Origin: Thiomicrorhabdus sp041583835
GTDB taxonomy: Bacteria > Pseudomonadota > Gammaproteobacteria > Thiomicrospirales > Thiomicrospiraceae
Direction: 5' to 3'
Length of the DNA stretch: 64,000 nucleotides
NCBI RefSeq assembly: GCF_041583835.1
Contig: NZ_JBFHFC010000006.1
Span: 1 to 64,000, forward strand
Within the stretch, counting starts at the first letter, position 1. Each line of letters opens with the position of its first letter. Shown one piece after another: positions 7,618 through 16,435 of this stretch. The position numbers were made by a program, and so were the translations under genes. A model generated the notes under the pieces. It had not been told where the DNA came from and searched no databases. It saw only the letters and a list, made by a program, of their open reading frames with translations.

Positions 7618-8790
7618 TTACTTAACAATCCATTGACCTGATTCAAACACCAAACAGGCGGCACCCTCTTCCATTGGGTTGCCGTCATAGACGTTTATCA
7701 CCTGATAACCTTCGTTTTTCAATTCCGAAATTTTGGCTTTCAGGTTTTTATCTGCTGCAACCGGTGCATACACAGGGCCTTTCACAATATCTTCAACAGG
7801 CTGTAAAAGATCCAATGCCGTTCTTAAATCCAGACTAAAGCCGGTTGCCGGCAAAGATAATCCAAAGTCCGCACCGATACCGTCGTAGCGACCGCCCTTT
7901 GCAATTAACTGCAATTGACGCCCGGTGCTGTAACAACCGAAAATCACACCCGTATGATAGTGATAACCGCGAATATCAGCCAAATCCAAATGAATACCGA
8001 CATCCTGAGTCGTTAGGATATGACTGACTATTTGCTCCAAACGAGTCAATGCGGAATCCAGCACGGTACTATTCAGTCCGGCAAACAACTGCTTGGCCTC
8101 ATTGATAACCGATTGCGCCTCACCCACCAGGCCAAGCATGCCGGAAAATACAGCATGGATTTGCGGCGACAAACCGGCCGATGCCAACCATTCATTGAAC
8201 TCAGGAACCGCTTTACGTTTTAGAATATTCAAAAGATCCGCGCGCTGAGCATCGGTTAGTCCGGCCAACGACATCAACTCGTCCACCACACCGACATGCC
8301 CCAAACTCAACTGTAATTGAGGCAACGAAATCAGGCTTAGGCTCTCAAGCATCAACTCGATCACTTCGATATCGCTTTCAACGCCTTGATCGCCAAATAA
8401 CTCTGCACCGACCTGAATAGGACTGCGAGAACCTTTCGCTTTATTGTTACGGGTTTTCAGTACTTCCCCGACATAACAAAGACGGGAAATACCTTGCGAC
8501 GCTTTAAGACGGTTACTGACAATACGTGCCACCTGCGGAGTCATATCGGAGCGCACACCCATCATTCGTCCACTTTCCTGATCCGTAAAACGACAGGTGT
8601 CCGTGGCACGGTGACGCCCGGTTCCCGTTAAAAGGGAATCCGTAAACTCGGCAATAGGAGGCAAAACCAGATCGTAACCTGACAGATGAAAACCATCGAT
8701 CAACTTACGACGATAGAATTCCAGTTTTTGGGCTTGAGGTGGTAATAGATCTTCCAGACCTTCCGGGGTAAACCACGTGGATTGTTGCAT
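7618..8790 (-). CDS. hisZ: ATP phosphoribosyltransferase regulatory subunit HisZ
   Basis: The 390-residue protein is a histidyl-tRNA-synthetase-like protein without the anticodon-binding role. It starts WFTPEGLEDLLPPQAQKLE, as HisZ does, and keeps class II motif-like segments (RSDMTPQVARIV, HYHTGVIFGCY, AKGGRYDGIGADFG). HisZ pairs with the short form of HisG to make an active, histidine-regulated enzyme for the first step of histidine synthesis. HisG is not in the window. Placing hisZ just before purA is common in gammaproteobacteria that use the short HisG. Spacing to neighbours suggests cotranscription. Confidence 0.92.
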   Translation of the reverse strand: MQQSTWFTPEGLEDLLPPQAQKLEFYRRKLIDGFHLSGYDLVLPPIAEFTDSLLTGTGRHRATDTCRFTDQESGRMMGVRSDMTPQVARIVSNRLKASQGISRLCYVGEVLKTRNNKAKGSRSPIQVGAELFGDQGVESDIEVIELMLESLSLISLPQLQLSLGHVGVVDELMSLAGLTDAQRADLLNILKRKAVPEFNEWLASAGLSPQIHAVFSGMLGLVGEAQSVINEAKQLFAGLNSTVLDSALTRLEQIVSHILTTQDVGIHLDLADIRGYHYHTGVIFGCYSTGRQLQLIAKGGRYDGIGADFGLSLPATGFSLDLRTALDLLQPVEDIVKGPVYAPVAADKNLKAKISELKNEGYQVINVYDGNPMEEGAACLVFESGQWIVK

Positions 8791-8863
8791 CTTTAACTTC
8801 TTTTTCTTTGTAAATTAGGTCTAATTCAATTTAACCGACTTATTTTAAATCAAATCGTCGCTT

Positions 8864-9052
8864 TTAACTAAACAATAACAATAGTGCCAAACCGATACTC
8901 AAACTGACAAACCCCATAATACGGAGTTGTTTTTCAGGCAGCTGCACGGCTTCGGCCATAATTTTCCGCCAAAACTCAGGAAACACGAAAGGCAAAAGGC
9001 CTTCCAGAATAAACAGCAACGCTATCGCGGCCAATAATGTATTTTCTAACAT
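8864..9052 (-). CDS. DUF2065 small membrane protein (YjeT-like)
   Basis: The 62-residue protein has two hydrophobic helices (about 5-24, LLAAIALLFILEGLLPFVFP, and 42-60, LRIMGFVSLSIGLALLLLF) joined by a short polar loop with WRKIMAEA. It matches the small DUF2065/YjeT proteins found beside hflC in many proteobacteria, including E. coli. The function is unknown; constant linkage to hflKC suggests a link with that membrane complex, but this is inference. A hairpin resembling a terminator lies between hflC and this gene. Confidence 0.85.
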   Translation of the reverse strand: MLENTLLAAIALLFILEGLLPFVFPEFWRKIMAEAVQLPEKQLRIMGFVSLSIGLALLLLFS

Positions 9053-9060
9053 GCTTCCAT

Positions 9061-9087
9061 AAAAAAGGTGGGTTACCCCACCTTTTA
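9061..9087 (-). terminator. Hairpin terminator or attenuator after hflC
   Basis: On the minus strand AAAAGGTGGG and CCCACCTTTT pair around GTAA and are followed by TTTTTT. It lies inside the gene cluster, between hflC and the DUF2065 gene, so it probably reduces rather than abolishes transcription into DUF2065, hisZ and purA. Confidence 0.7.
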
Positions 9088-9108
9088 CACTCTTGAACGA
9101 TTCCTTAA

Positions 9109-9966
9109 TTACTTAACGGAACCATTAAAATATTTGAAGAAGTCCGAATTCGGATCAACCAACAATATGTCCGACTTATCTTTAAACGATTTCTGATAAG
9201 CATTCAAACTGTGATAGAACGAGTAGAACTCGGCATCCTTGTTATAGGCTTTAGCATAGATTTCTGCAGCTTTCGCATCACCTTGCCCGCGTAAAATTTC
9301 AGCTTCACTATAAGCTTCCGCCAAAATAACGACACGTTGACGATCGGCATCCGCACGGATTCTCTCTGCCGCTTCGGCCCCTTTCGAACGTAAGTCTTTC
9401 GCGACACGATTACGCTCCGCTTCCATACGACGGTAAACGGATTCGCTTACATCCTTAGCCAGATCAATACGCTTGATTCGAACGTCTGAGATTTCGATAC
9501 CGAATTCATTTGCCGCTTTAGCCGTGGTATCTTTAATTTTTTGTGCAATTTCGACACGTTCACCGGAAATAACTTCTTTTACGGTACGGTTACCGAATTC
9601 GGCTCTTAAGCCATCCTTAACGATCTGACCTAAACGCAGTCCCGCCAAACGGTTATCCCCGTTCATTGTCGTATAAAACTTTTCGACATCGCTAATACGC
9701 CATTTAACAAACGAATCCACTTCCAGGTTTTTCTTTTCACTGGTCAGGAAACGCTCCGGCGCGGAATCCAATGTTTGAATACGCGCATCGAACGTGCGCA
9801 CATTGTTGATAAAAGGCGTCTTAAAATGCAAACCAGGCTTAACATCGGTTTTAACGATCTCACCCAAACGTAAAACCACCGCCGTTTCCCATTGGTTTAC
9901 AACAAACACGGAACTACTGCCGATAAAAAGAACGGCCGCCACTAAAATGGACAATACGGATTTCAT
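9109..9966 (-). CDS. hflC: Modulator of FtsH protease, HflC
   Basis: The 285-residue protein is an SPFH/prohibitin-domain membrane protein. It has an N-terminal signal-anchor (VLSILVAAVLFIGSSSVFVV), the SPFH core (WETAVVLRLGEIV... GLHFKTPF), and a long helical region (EAERNRVAKDLRSKGAEAAER). With HflK it forms the large periplasmic cage around the FtsH protease that limits access of membrane substrates. Its start overlaps the hflK stop (TAATG), so the two are translationally coupled and made in equal amounts. Confidence 0.94.
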   Translation of the reverse strand: MKSVLSILVAAVLFIGSSSVFVVNQWETAVVLRLGEIVKTDVKPGLHFKTPFINNVRTFDARIQTLDSAPERFLTSEKKNLEVDSFVKWRISDVEKFYTTMNGDNRLAGLRLGQIVKDGLRAEFGNRTVKEVISGERVEIAQKIKDTTAKAANEFGIEISDVRIKRIDLAKDVSESVYRRMEAERNRVAKDLRSKGAEAAERIRADADRQRVVILAEAYSEAEILRGQGDAKAAEIYAKAYNKDAEFYSFYHSLNAYQKSFKDKSDILLVDPNSDFFKYFNGSVK

Positions 9967-11195
9967 TAACGTAACTCCCTATTCTTTAGATATTCACGAA
10001 TATTGGACTGCTTCGAACCGCTTGAAGCATTATTACGTGTCGTTGTGCTGCTTGAAGATGATAGTGGCGAAGCCATCGTTTCGGCTGGCTTGAATGGTAC
10101 AGCCTGCTGGCCGCCAATCATCTTATCTAAAGGAAGATACAGTAAATTATTACCGCTTTCAGAACCAACAAATACTTTGCTGGTATTTTCTAAAACATTT
10201 GAAACTGCATCGATATAAAGACGTTGACGAGTGACTTCAGGCGCTTTTTCATACTCTGCCACGATACTGGTAAAACGTGCCGCCTCACCCGTTGCCTGAG
10301 CAATCACTTGGTCATGATAAGCACTGGCTTCTTCCAACTGTCTAGCCGCTTTACCGCGCGCCTTAGGTAAAATATCGTTTGAGTAAGCTTCTGCTTCGTT
10401 AATGACACGCTCTCTATCTTCACGCGCTTTAACCACATCCGCAAAGGCAGACTGAACCTGCTCTGGAGGTTGAGCATCCTGCAAGTTGACGCTGGTAATC
10501 ATCAAACCGGTACGATAATCGTTCAAGTTTGCTTGAGCAAGTTCCTGAACTTTCGATACCACTTCGTTACGACCTTCTGTCAACACGAAATCCATCGTAT
10601 TTTGACCGACCACTTCACGTAACGCACTTTCCGTTACCGATCTCAATGTCATATCAGGATCGGAAACTTCAAATAGGTACTGATTGGCACTTTCGATTTT
10701 GTACTGAACGGCAATTTTTAGGTCAACGATGTTTTCGTCTTTGGTCAACATCAACGATTCATTCGGCACGTCGCCTGAACGGCTGCTTCTAGAATCAGAA
10801 CGATATCCGATTTCAGCAGTACGAATCTGATCGACATTGACGATACGGACTGTCTCGATCGGATACGGCAAATGCCAATGCGGTCCGGCTTTGGTCTCTT
10901 CTACAAATGCACCAAAACGAGTAACAACGCCACGTTCCGCAGGATCGACGATATAGATACCCGAAAGCAACCAAACCACCAGAATCACACCTAAAATGAT
11001 GCTTCCACCGATGCCGCCTAAGCCGCCACTATTGAATTTATCTCCCGCACCGCCAAACAGGCTCTGCGCTTTTTTCAATAATGCATCAATGTCTTGATCA
11101 TCATTCTTTCTTTTAGGCGGCTTGTTCTGGCCGCCTTGATTCCCTGGGTTCCCCCAAGGATCTTGATCTGGTTTACCTGGTTCGTTCCAAGCCAT
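9966..11195 (-). CDS. hflK: Modulator of FtsH protease, HflK
   Basis: The 409-residue protein begins MAWNEPGKPDQDPWGNPG, the usual HflK opening; a longer upstream frame was rejected because this ATG has a GGAGAGA ribosome-binding site and matches family length. After the Gly/Pro/Asn-rich cytoplasmic tail comes one membrane helix (about residues 64-85, GGSIILGVILVVWLLSGIYI) and the SPFH domain (DPAERGVVTRFGAFV). The Ser/Asn-rich C-terminal tail is typical. HflK pairs with HflC in the FtsH-regulating complex. It lies 163 bases downstream of hflX, a gap that may hold an internal promoter. Confidence 0.94.
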   Translation of the reverse strand: MAWNEPGKPDQDPWGNPGNQGGQNKPPKRKNDDQDIDALLKKAQSLFGGAGDKFNSGGLGGIGGSIILGVILVVWLLSGIYIVDPAERGVVTRFGAFVEETKAGPHWHLPYPIETVRIVNVDQIRTAEIGYRSDSRSSRSGDVPNESLMLTKDENIVDLKIAVQYKIESANQYLFEVSDPDMTLRSVTESALREVVGQNTMDFVLTEGRNEVVSKVQELAQANLNDYRTGLMITSVNLQDAQPPEQVQSAFADVVKAREDRERVINEAEAYSNDILPKARGKAARQLEEASAYHDQVIAQATGEAARFTSIVAEYEKAPEVTRQRLYIDAVSNVLENTSKVFVGSESGNNLLYLPLDKMIGGQQAVPFKPAETMASPLSSSSSTTTRNNASSGSKQSNIREYLKNRELR

Positions 11196-11358
11196 CAATC
11201 TCTCTCCATATAATTGGCCTATGAGACGCATCATTTTCTGAGGACACGAAATAGGGTACATTTTAGTGTCAAAGCACCTAAATGTCACCCATTAAAATTT
11301 TTTATTGATCGGTTTACGAGACGGCCTTGTTTCCTATCCGTAAACTCTAAAAAGAGAC

Positions 11359-12666
11359 TTATGAGACCTCTTCCGATAAGACTTTCGCTTCTAACAACTC
11401 ATCCCAGTTGCGGACGACATCCCACTCCTGACTAGTCAGATGCATTTTAAACAAACTATTTCCTGCATCGTCAAAGCCCTCTTCAAGAATCGTACCCAAC
11501 TGGTACAGTTCGGCTCTTCGCTTGCCCGCCTTAACGTCAAGCGTCAAGGAAACGGTATAGAACGCACCCTTAAAGAAAGAAGCGACGGCATCCATCAACA
11601 AATCGATACCCTGTCCGCTTTTAGCGGAAACCCAAACCCTTTCCGGCTGGCCTTCATCATTAAAATCCACTTTAGGCTCAACCGCGGGTTCCAGAATATC
11701 GATCTTATTAAACACCACCAATTGCGGTACGTCCTGGGCACCGACTTCTTCAATTACCTCGGCCACATCCTGCATTTTTTCTTCACGATGCGGATCCGCA
11801 GCATCGACCAAGTGAATCAACAAACTGGCTTCACGTGTCTCTTCAAGCGTCGAGCGGAATGCCGTGACCAGATCATGAGGGATATGACGAATGAAACCAA
11901 CCGTGTCTGCAAAAATAACCGGACCCGCCCCAGGCAGATGCACTCGACGCAAGGTTGAATCCAACGTCGCGAACAATCGATCTTCCGCATAAACCCCAGC
12001 CATAGTCATGTGATTGAACAAGGTAGACTTCCCGGCATTGGTATAACCGACAATCGTAATGGTCGGCAGTTCCGACTTCTTACGCGCCCTTCGTCCGAGG
12101 TTACGCTGTTTACGAACCTTGTCGATTCGGGATTCAAGCTGCTTGATACGTGCCTGAACTAAACGTCTATCCGTTTCCAGCTGGGTTTCACCCGGCCCTC
12201 TTGCCCCGATACCGCCCTGGCGATCCAAGTGCGACCAACCTTTAACCAAACGGGTAGACATACGCTTGAGCTGTGCAAGCTCAACCTGCAACTTACCCTC
12301 ATGCGAACGCGCTCTTTGGGCAAAGATGTCCAGAATCAGACCGACCCGGTCAAGCACCTGGCAATCAAGATAGGTCGACAAATTTCTTTCCTGGGCGGGA
12401 GATAAGGCATGGTTAACGATAACCACATCGGCGTCATGCAAAATAACCGCATCCTTGACCTCTTCTGCCTTACCTTTACCGATAAAGTATTTAGAGTCCG
12501 GAGTTTGACGTTTCGTTGTGATTAACTGACAAATTTCGGCTCCGGCTGAATCAACAAGTTCATAAAACTCATCTAATTCTTCACGGTCCGCTTCATTATG
12601 AAAATCGACATGAACAAGAATAGCACGATCCAGTTCACGTCGATCAAGACGATCAAATAATTCCAT
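11359..12666 (-). CDS. hflX: Ribosome-associated GTPase HflX
   Basis: The 435-residue protein has the HflX N-terminal domain, with the conserved stretch AQRARSHEGKLQVELAQL and the glycine-rich GGIGARGPGETQLE loop, then a GTPase domain with GYTNAGKST (G1), DTVGFIR (G3) and NKID (G4), and a C-terminal domain. HflX binds the large ribosomal subunit and splits or rescues stalled ribosomes under stress. It lies between hfq and hflK, as in E. coli. Spacing to hfq (72 bases) suggests a shared transcript. Confidence 0.95.
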   Translation of the reverse strand: MELFDRLDRRELDRAILVHVDFHNEADREELDEFYELVDSAGAEICQLITTKRQTPDSKYFIGKGKAEEVKDAVILHDADVVIVNHALSPAQERNLSTYLDCQVLDRVGLILDIFAQRARSHEGKLQVELAQLKRMSTRLVKGWSHLDRQGGIGARGPGETQLETDRRLVQARIKQLESRIDKVRKQRNLGRRARKKSELPTITIVGYTNAGKSTLFNHMTMAGVYAEDRLFATLDSTLRRVHLPGAGPVIFADTVGFIRHIPHDLVTAFRSTLEETREASLLIHLVDAADPHREEKMQDVAEVIEEVGAQDVPQLVVFNKIDILEPAVEPKVDFNDEGQPERVWVSAKSGQGIDLLMDAVASFFKGAFYTVSLTLDVKAGKRRAELYQLGTILEEGFDDAGNSLFKMHLTSQEWDVVRNWDELLEAKVLSEEVS

Positions 12667-12738
12667 TAAACAGTACAGCTTCCTAAAGCGACCCTAATAA
12701 CCTGACAAACCAACGGCCGCTCAACATCTTCAAACAGA

Positions 12739-13005
12739 CTACGCATCTACTGAACTGTTCTCTTCCGCACCGACTTCGTAAGGCTTAGGATCGCGCATTG
12801 GCACGATAGTAGAGATGGCATGCTTATACACCATTTGAGTGACATTGCTTCTCAACAAGACTACAAACTGATCGAACGAATCTACTCGCCCCTGCAACTT
12901 AACACCATTCACCAAATAGATCGATACGCTGATTTTCTCTTTACGTAGCGCATTTAAATAAGGATCTTGAATAGGTAAAGCTTTTGCCACCTTCTTACTC
13001 TCCAT
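12739..13005 (-). CDS. hfq: RNA chaperone Hfq
   Basis: Hfq forms a hexameric ring that binds small RNAs and mRNAs. The 88-residue protein has the Sm1 motif (VNGVKLQGRVDSFDQF) and Sm2 (YKHAISTIVP); QDPYLN near the N-terminus carries proximal-face uridine-binding residues. The N-terminus MESKKVAKALP is slightly longer than usual, and the tail is short and acidic (VGAEENSSVDA), a common Hfq feature. Upstream are an AGGA ribosome-binding site and a promoter with a perfect TATAAT, so hfq and hflX can be expressed independently of miaA and mutL. Confidence 0.95.
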   Translation of the reverse strand: MESKKVAKALPIQDPYLNALRKEKISVSIYLVNGVKLQGRVDSFDQFVVLLRSNVTQMVYKHAISTIVPMRDPKPYEVGAEENSSVDA

Positions 13006-13037
13006 GATTATTTCCTATTTTATTATTTTGTTTTTTT

Positions 13038-13066
13038 ATTATACCTAGCAGCTATTTTTTTGTTAT
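13038..13066 (-). promoter_or_regulatory. Probable sigma-70 promoter of hfq
   Basis: On the minus strand ATAACA (13066-13061) is separated by 17 bases from a perfect TATAAT (13043-13038), about 33 bases before the hfq start. It lies within the 240-base gap between miaA and hfq. E. coli hfq also has its own promoters upstream, so an independent one fits. Confidence 0.6.
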
Positions 13067-13245
13067 CTAGGCCTTACATTGTCGCAACTTGCACAAACAT
13101 ATTAGAACTATAGTATCTAAAACGATAAATTCAAGCTATAACGCAAAGAATATCACAGTAATTTGCTTAGTTTTATCAATCGATTTTATTCAAACACTGA
13201 AAATATCGAAATATTGCATTAGATTCTAAAAAATCCGACACAACT

Positions 13246-14196
13246 TCAAACCGACTCGATCAACTCGCTGACCGCTTGCAAACGCTGCTCCCTGGAAACC
13301 TCAAACGGATCCAATACAATCATATCTTTTTCTTTCCTGAGCCAGGTCAACTGACGCTTGGCTAACTGACGGGTGGCCACCAAACCTTTTTCCACAAACG
13401 TATCGTAGTCGTAATCACCGGCCAAAAATGACCAAGCCTGTCGGTATCCGACGCTACGAATAGACGTCATCTCCGGATTCAGGTCGCCTCGCGCCATCAA
13501 TGACTTTACTTCCTGCAAAAAACCGGCAGCCAACATCGATTGAAAACGCTCGCCGATCTGTTGATGCAATCGGGCACGATCTTCGGGAATCAAAGCGACC
13601 TTCAATATACCGAATTTAGGCAGGTTCGATTTCGGCTGTGCTCTCAATTCGGTCAAGGTTTTACCCGAAACCTCATAGACCTCTAAAGCGCGAATCAATC
13701 TTTGAGGATCGTTTGGATGAATTCGTTCGGCGGATTCCGGGTCGATCTCTTGTAAACGTCGATGCAACGCCTCGGGCTCACTATCCCATAAACCCTGCAA
13801 TTTAATACGAACCGCCTCATCGGCGGACGGCAAATCCGACATCCCTTGCTGCAGAGCATTGAAATACATCATGGTTCCGCCAACCAACACCGGCAATCGA
13901 TTACGGGAAAAAATCTCTTCCACCAATCGCTGAACGTCTTCCACAAATTCTGAAGCGGAATAAGTCTGAGATGCATCGTGCGTATTAATAAGATGGTGCG
14001 GTACCGCCGCCAATTCATCGTCACTCGGTTTTGCAGTGCCAATATCCATATCACGATAAATCAACGCGGAATCGACGCTAATAATTTCAATCGGATACTT
14101 TTCCGCCAAATCCATAGAAAGCTGGCTTTTTCCAGAAGCGGTCGGCCCCATCAACGCCAAACACTGTCGATTTTTAATCATATTTTGTACAGACAT
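13246..14196 (-). CDS. miaA: tRNA dimethylallyltransferase
   Basis: MiaA adds a dimethylallyl group to A37 of tRNAs that read codons starting with U. The 316-residue protein has the P-loop GPTASGKSQLS, the DSALIYRDMDIGTAKP substrate-binding segment, LVGGTMMYFNAL and NDPQRLIRALEVYE, all conserved in MiaA. Length is normal. It follows mutL with 25 bases between them and is probably cotranscribed with it. A 240-base gap with a promoter separates it from hfq. Confidence 0.95.
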   Translation of the reverse strand: MSVQNMIKNRQCLALMGPTASGKSQLSMDLAEKYPIEIISVDSALIYRDMDIGTAKPSDDELAAVPHHLINTHDASQTYSASEFVEDVQRLVEEIFSRNRLPVLVGGTMMYFNALQQGMSDLPSADEAVRIKLQGLWDSEPEALHRRLQEIDPESAERIHPNDPQRLIRALEVYEVSGKTLTELRAQPKSNLPKFGILKVALIPEDRARLHQQIGERFQSMLAAGFLQEVKSLMARGDLNPEMTSIRSVGYRQAWSFLAGDYDYDTFVEKGLVATRQLAKRQLTWLRKEKDMIVLDPFEVSREQRLQAVSELIESV

Positions 14197-14221
14197 TACT
14201 TTCCTTTAAAACCACTCTCTT

Positions 14222-16150
14222 CTATTGACCGCGCATAAACAGGCCGTCCAACTGTTCCATCGACAATTGAACCCAGGTAGGACGGCCGTGATTACACTGG
14301 TCGGAACGTTCCGTCTGCTCCATTTCACGTAACAACGCATTCATTTCCTGCACCGTCAACTGGCGGTTCGCTCTTACCGAACCATGGCACGCCATCGTAG
14401 AAAGAATTTCGTTAATACGCTCTTCAACCTGCTGGGTTTGCCCGGCAACCGCCAAGTCAGCCAACATATCGTTTACCAGCCCCGCAATATCACTCTTACT
14501 CAACAAGGCCGGGACGGAACTCACCTTCAACTGCTCCGGCCCCATCGGCTCTAATTCAAAACCGAGCTTCTCAAACCAAGCTTGATACTCTTGCCAAACC
14601 GAAATCTGCGAGCTTTCCAACGCTAAAACCATCGGCACCAATAAAGGCTGACTCACTAGAGACTGATTCTGCCACTGATTTTTTAAACGTTCGTACACGA
14701 CCCTTTCATGGGCCGCATGCATATCCACCAAGACAAGTCCGTGTTTATTCTCCGCCAGAATAAATACGCCGTGAAGCTGCATTTTGGCAAATCCAAGTTT
14801 GAAATCTTGATCCGCTTCGAAATCATGATCGACACGACCGGCCAAAGCCGGATTGGAAATTGAATACTCTCTCAGTGCTTCGGCAACTTCCGGGTTTGCC
14901 GGAGCGCCCTGTCCCGAATACTGAAATCCAAGAGACGATGTACCGGATAACGAAGGATTCGTCGGCGCTTGAAACTGCATTGAAGATTGCAATGGCTGCT
15001 GATTTGAAAACCCACCCGACTGAAAGCCGGATAAACTCTTACCACTTCCCTGCTCGGCACTGACCGGACGACTGACAGCTTCACGTACAGAGCGACGTAA
15101 AAAATCGTAAACCCAACGCCCGTTGGCAAAACGCACCTCATACTTGGCGGGATGCACATTGACATCCACCATCTCGTGCGGCACTTCCAAGAAGAGTAAA
15201 TAAGCCGGATGACGGCCGTGATAAAGCACATCAGCATACGCTTGTTTAACCGCATAGGAAAGCAAGCGATCACGAACAATTCTCCCGTTCACAAACAGAT
15301 ACTGCATATCGGTCTGGCTACGATTAAATGTCGGCAAGCCTACCCAACCGCTGACCTTAATGTCCTGAGCTTCAAATTCCACCGCAAGACTCTGCTGAAC
15401 GAACGGCTGCCCCATTAATTGCGACAAACGTTTCTTTAGAGTCGCCTCATCTACCACCGGCAGCACATGACGGGACACTTTCCCGTTATGAACCAACTTA
15501 AACCCGACTTCAGGCCGACTCAACATAACCCGCTTAACCAATTGATCAATATGGGAAAATTCCGTTTGCTGCGAGCGCAAGAAACGCTTACGCGCCGGCG
15601 TATTAAAAAACAGATCCTCAACCGTCACCTGAGTCCCCAAGGTGCCGGCCACCGGTGCCAACTCACCCCAAGCACCTTCGCCTTCCGCACTTAAGCGCCA
15701 TGCGGCCCCGCGTTCGTCGTTTTTACTGATAATTTCAAATCGGGAAACCGAACTGATACTCGCCAACGCCTCACCTCGAAAACCAAGCGTTGCCACTGCG
15801 GCCAAATCCTTCACCGTCTTGATTTTACTGGTTGCATGACGGCTGACCGCCAGCATCAATTCATCCTTTGGAATTCCGTAACCGTTATCGACCACCTGAA
15901 TCGACTTCTCGCCACCCTGCTCAATATGAATATCGATCTGGGTAGCCCCCGAATCCAAAGCGTTTTCCAACAACTCCTTCACAACGGAAGCCGGACGCTC
16001 GACCACTTCACCCGCAGCAATCTGGTCGGCCAAATGCGACGGCAATTGTGTAATCTCAGGACGCAAAAAGGAAGGCGACTCAGTATCGGTTAACCGGGAA
16101 GTTGTATTCGAAGAACTCAAAATTAATCCACTTCTATGCTTTGATTTCAA
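14222..16150 (-). CDS. mutL: DNA mismatch repair protein MutL (endonuclease type)
   Basis: MutL links mismatch recognition by MutS to strand cutting. The 642-residue protein has the GHKL ATPase motifs (QIAAGEVVERPASVVKELLENALD, VDNGYGI, GFRGEALASI), a Ser/Gln-rich linker at about 370-430, and a C-terminal dimerisation domain. That domain carries DMHAAHERVVYE, fitting the metal-binding endonuclease motif DxHAxxExxxxE, with ACHGSVRA and NHGRPTW. E. coli MutL lacks these and uses MutH. The start is uncertain: the longest frame opens with TTG at 16150, but a TTG at 16120 has a better spaced AGTGGA, and family members usually start near the LPSHLADQ segment. Confidence 0.93.
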   Translation of the reverse strand: MKSKHRSGLILSSSNTTSRLTDTESPSFLRPEITQLPSHLADQIAAGEVVERPASVVKELLENALDSGATQIDIHIEQGGEKSIQVVDNGYGIPKDELMLAVSRHATSKIKTVKDLAAVATLGFRGEALASISSVSRFEIISKNDERGAAWRLSAEGEGAWGELAPVAGTLGTQVTVEDLFFNTPARKRFLRSQQTEFSHIDQLVKRVMLSRPEVGFKLVHNGKVSRHVLPVVDEATLKKRLSQLMGQPFVQQSLAVEFEAQDIKVSGWVGLPTFNRSQTDMQYLFVNGRIVRDRLLSYAVKQAYADVLYHGRHPAYLLFLEVPHEMVDVNVHPAKYEVRFANGRWVYDFLRRSVREAVSRPVSAEQGSGKSLSGFQSGGFSNQQPLQSSMQFQAPTNPSLSGTSSLGFQYSGQGAPANPEVAEALREYSISNPALAGRVDHDFEADQDFKLGFAKMQLHGVFILAENKHGLVLVDMHAAHERVVYERLKNQWQNQSLVSQPLLVPMVLALESSQISVWQEYQAWFEKLGFELEPMGPEQLKVSSVPALLSKSDIAGLVNDMLADLAVAGQTQQVEERINEILSTMACHGSVRANRQLTVQEMNALLREMEQTERSDQCNHGRPTWVQLSMEQLDGLFMRGQ

Positions 16151-16435
16151 AAAGGTCGATAAAACGGCATGTAGCCGCTGCAGCCGAAATTATATCACCT
16201 GCTATCGGAATAATTTATTTCGATCTCAATATTACGGCCTCAATAACTCCGGTTCCACCACCGAAAATCACTACAGCAAGGCCTAAAACCGGATAAGGCA
16301 AGACGAAAGAGACAGCTTATAAACAATAACCACTTTCAGACTCCGTTTTTTAATCCCATGAACACCTGATAAAATAGCGGGTAATTAAATTGAGCGCGAT
16401 CATTCGCGCAAACCCAACAATCAAAGAGGTTCTCA
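16151..16435. promoter_or_regulatory. Divergent promoter region of mutL and apbC
   Basis: This 285-base gap separates the divergent mutL and apbC starts. A TAAAAT -10 candidate for apbC is at 16370-16375, with only a weak -35. No operator, riboswitch or small gene was seen. Confidence 0.35.

Noticed and set aside
11440..11958. 172-codon open frame on the plus strand opposite hflX
   Set aside because: It lies entirely within the conserved hflX gene, has no domain or ribosome-binding site, and arises from codon bias on the other strand.
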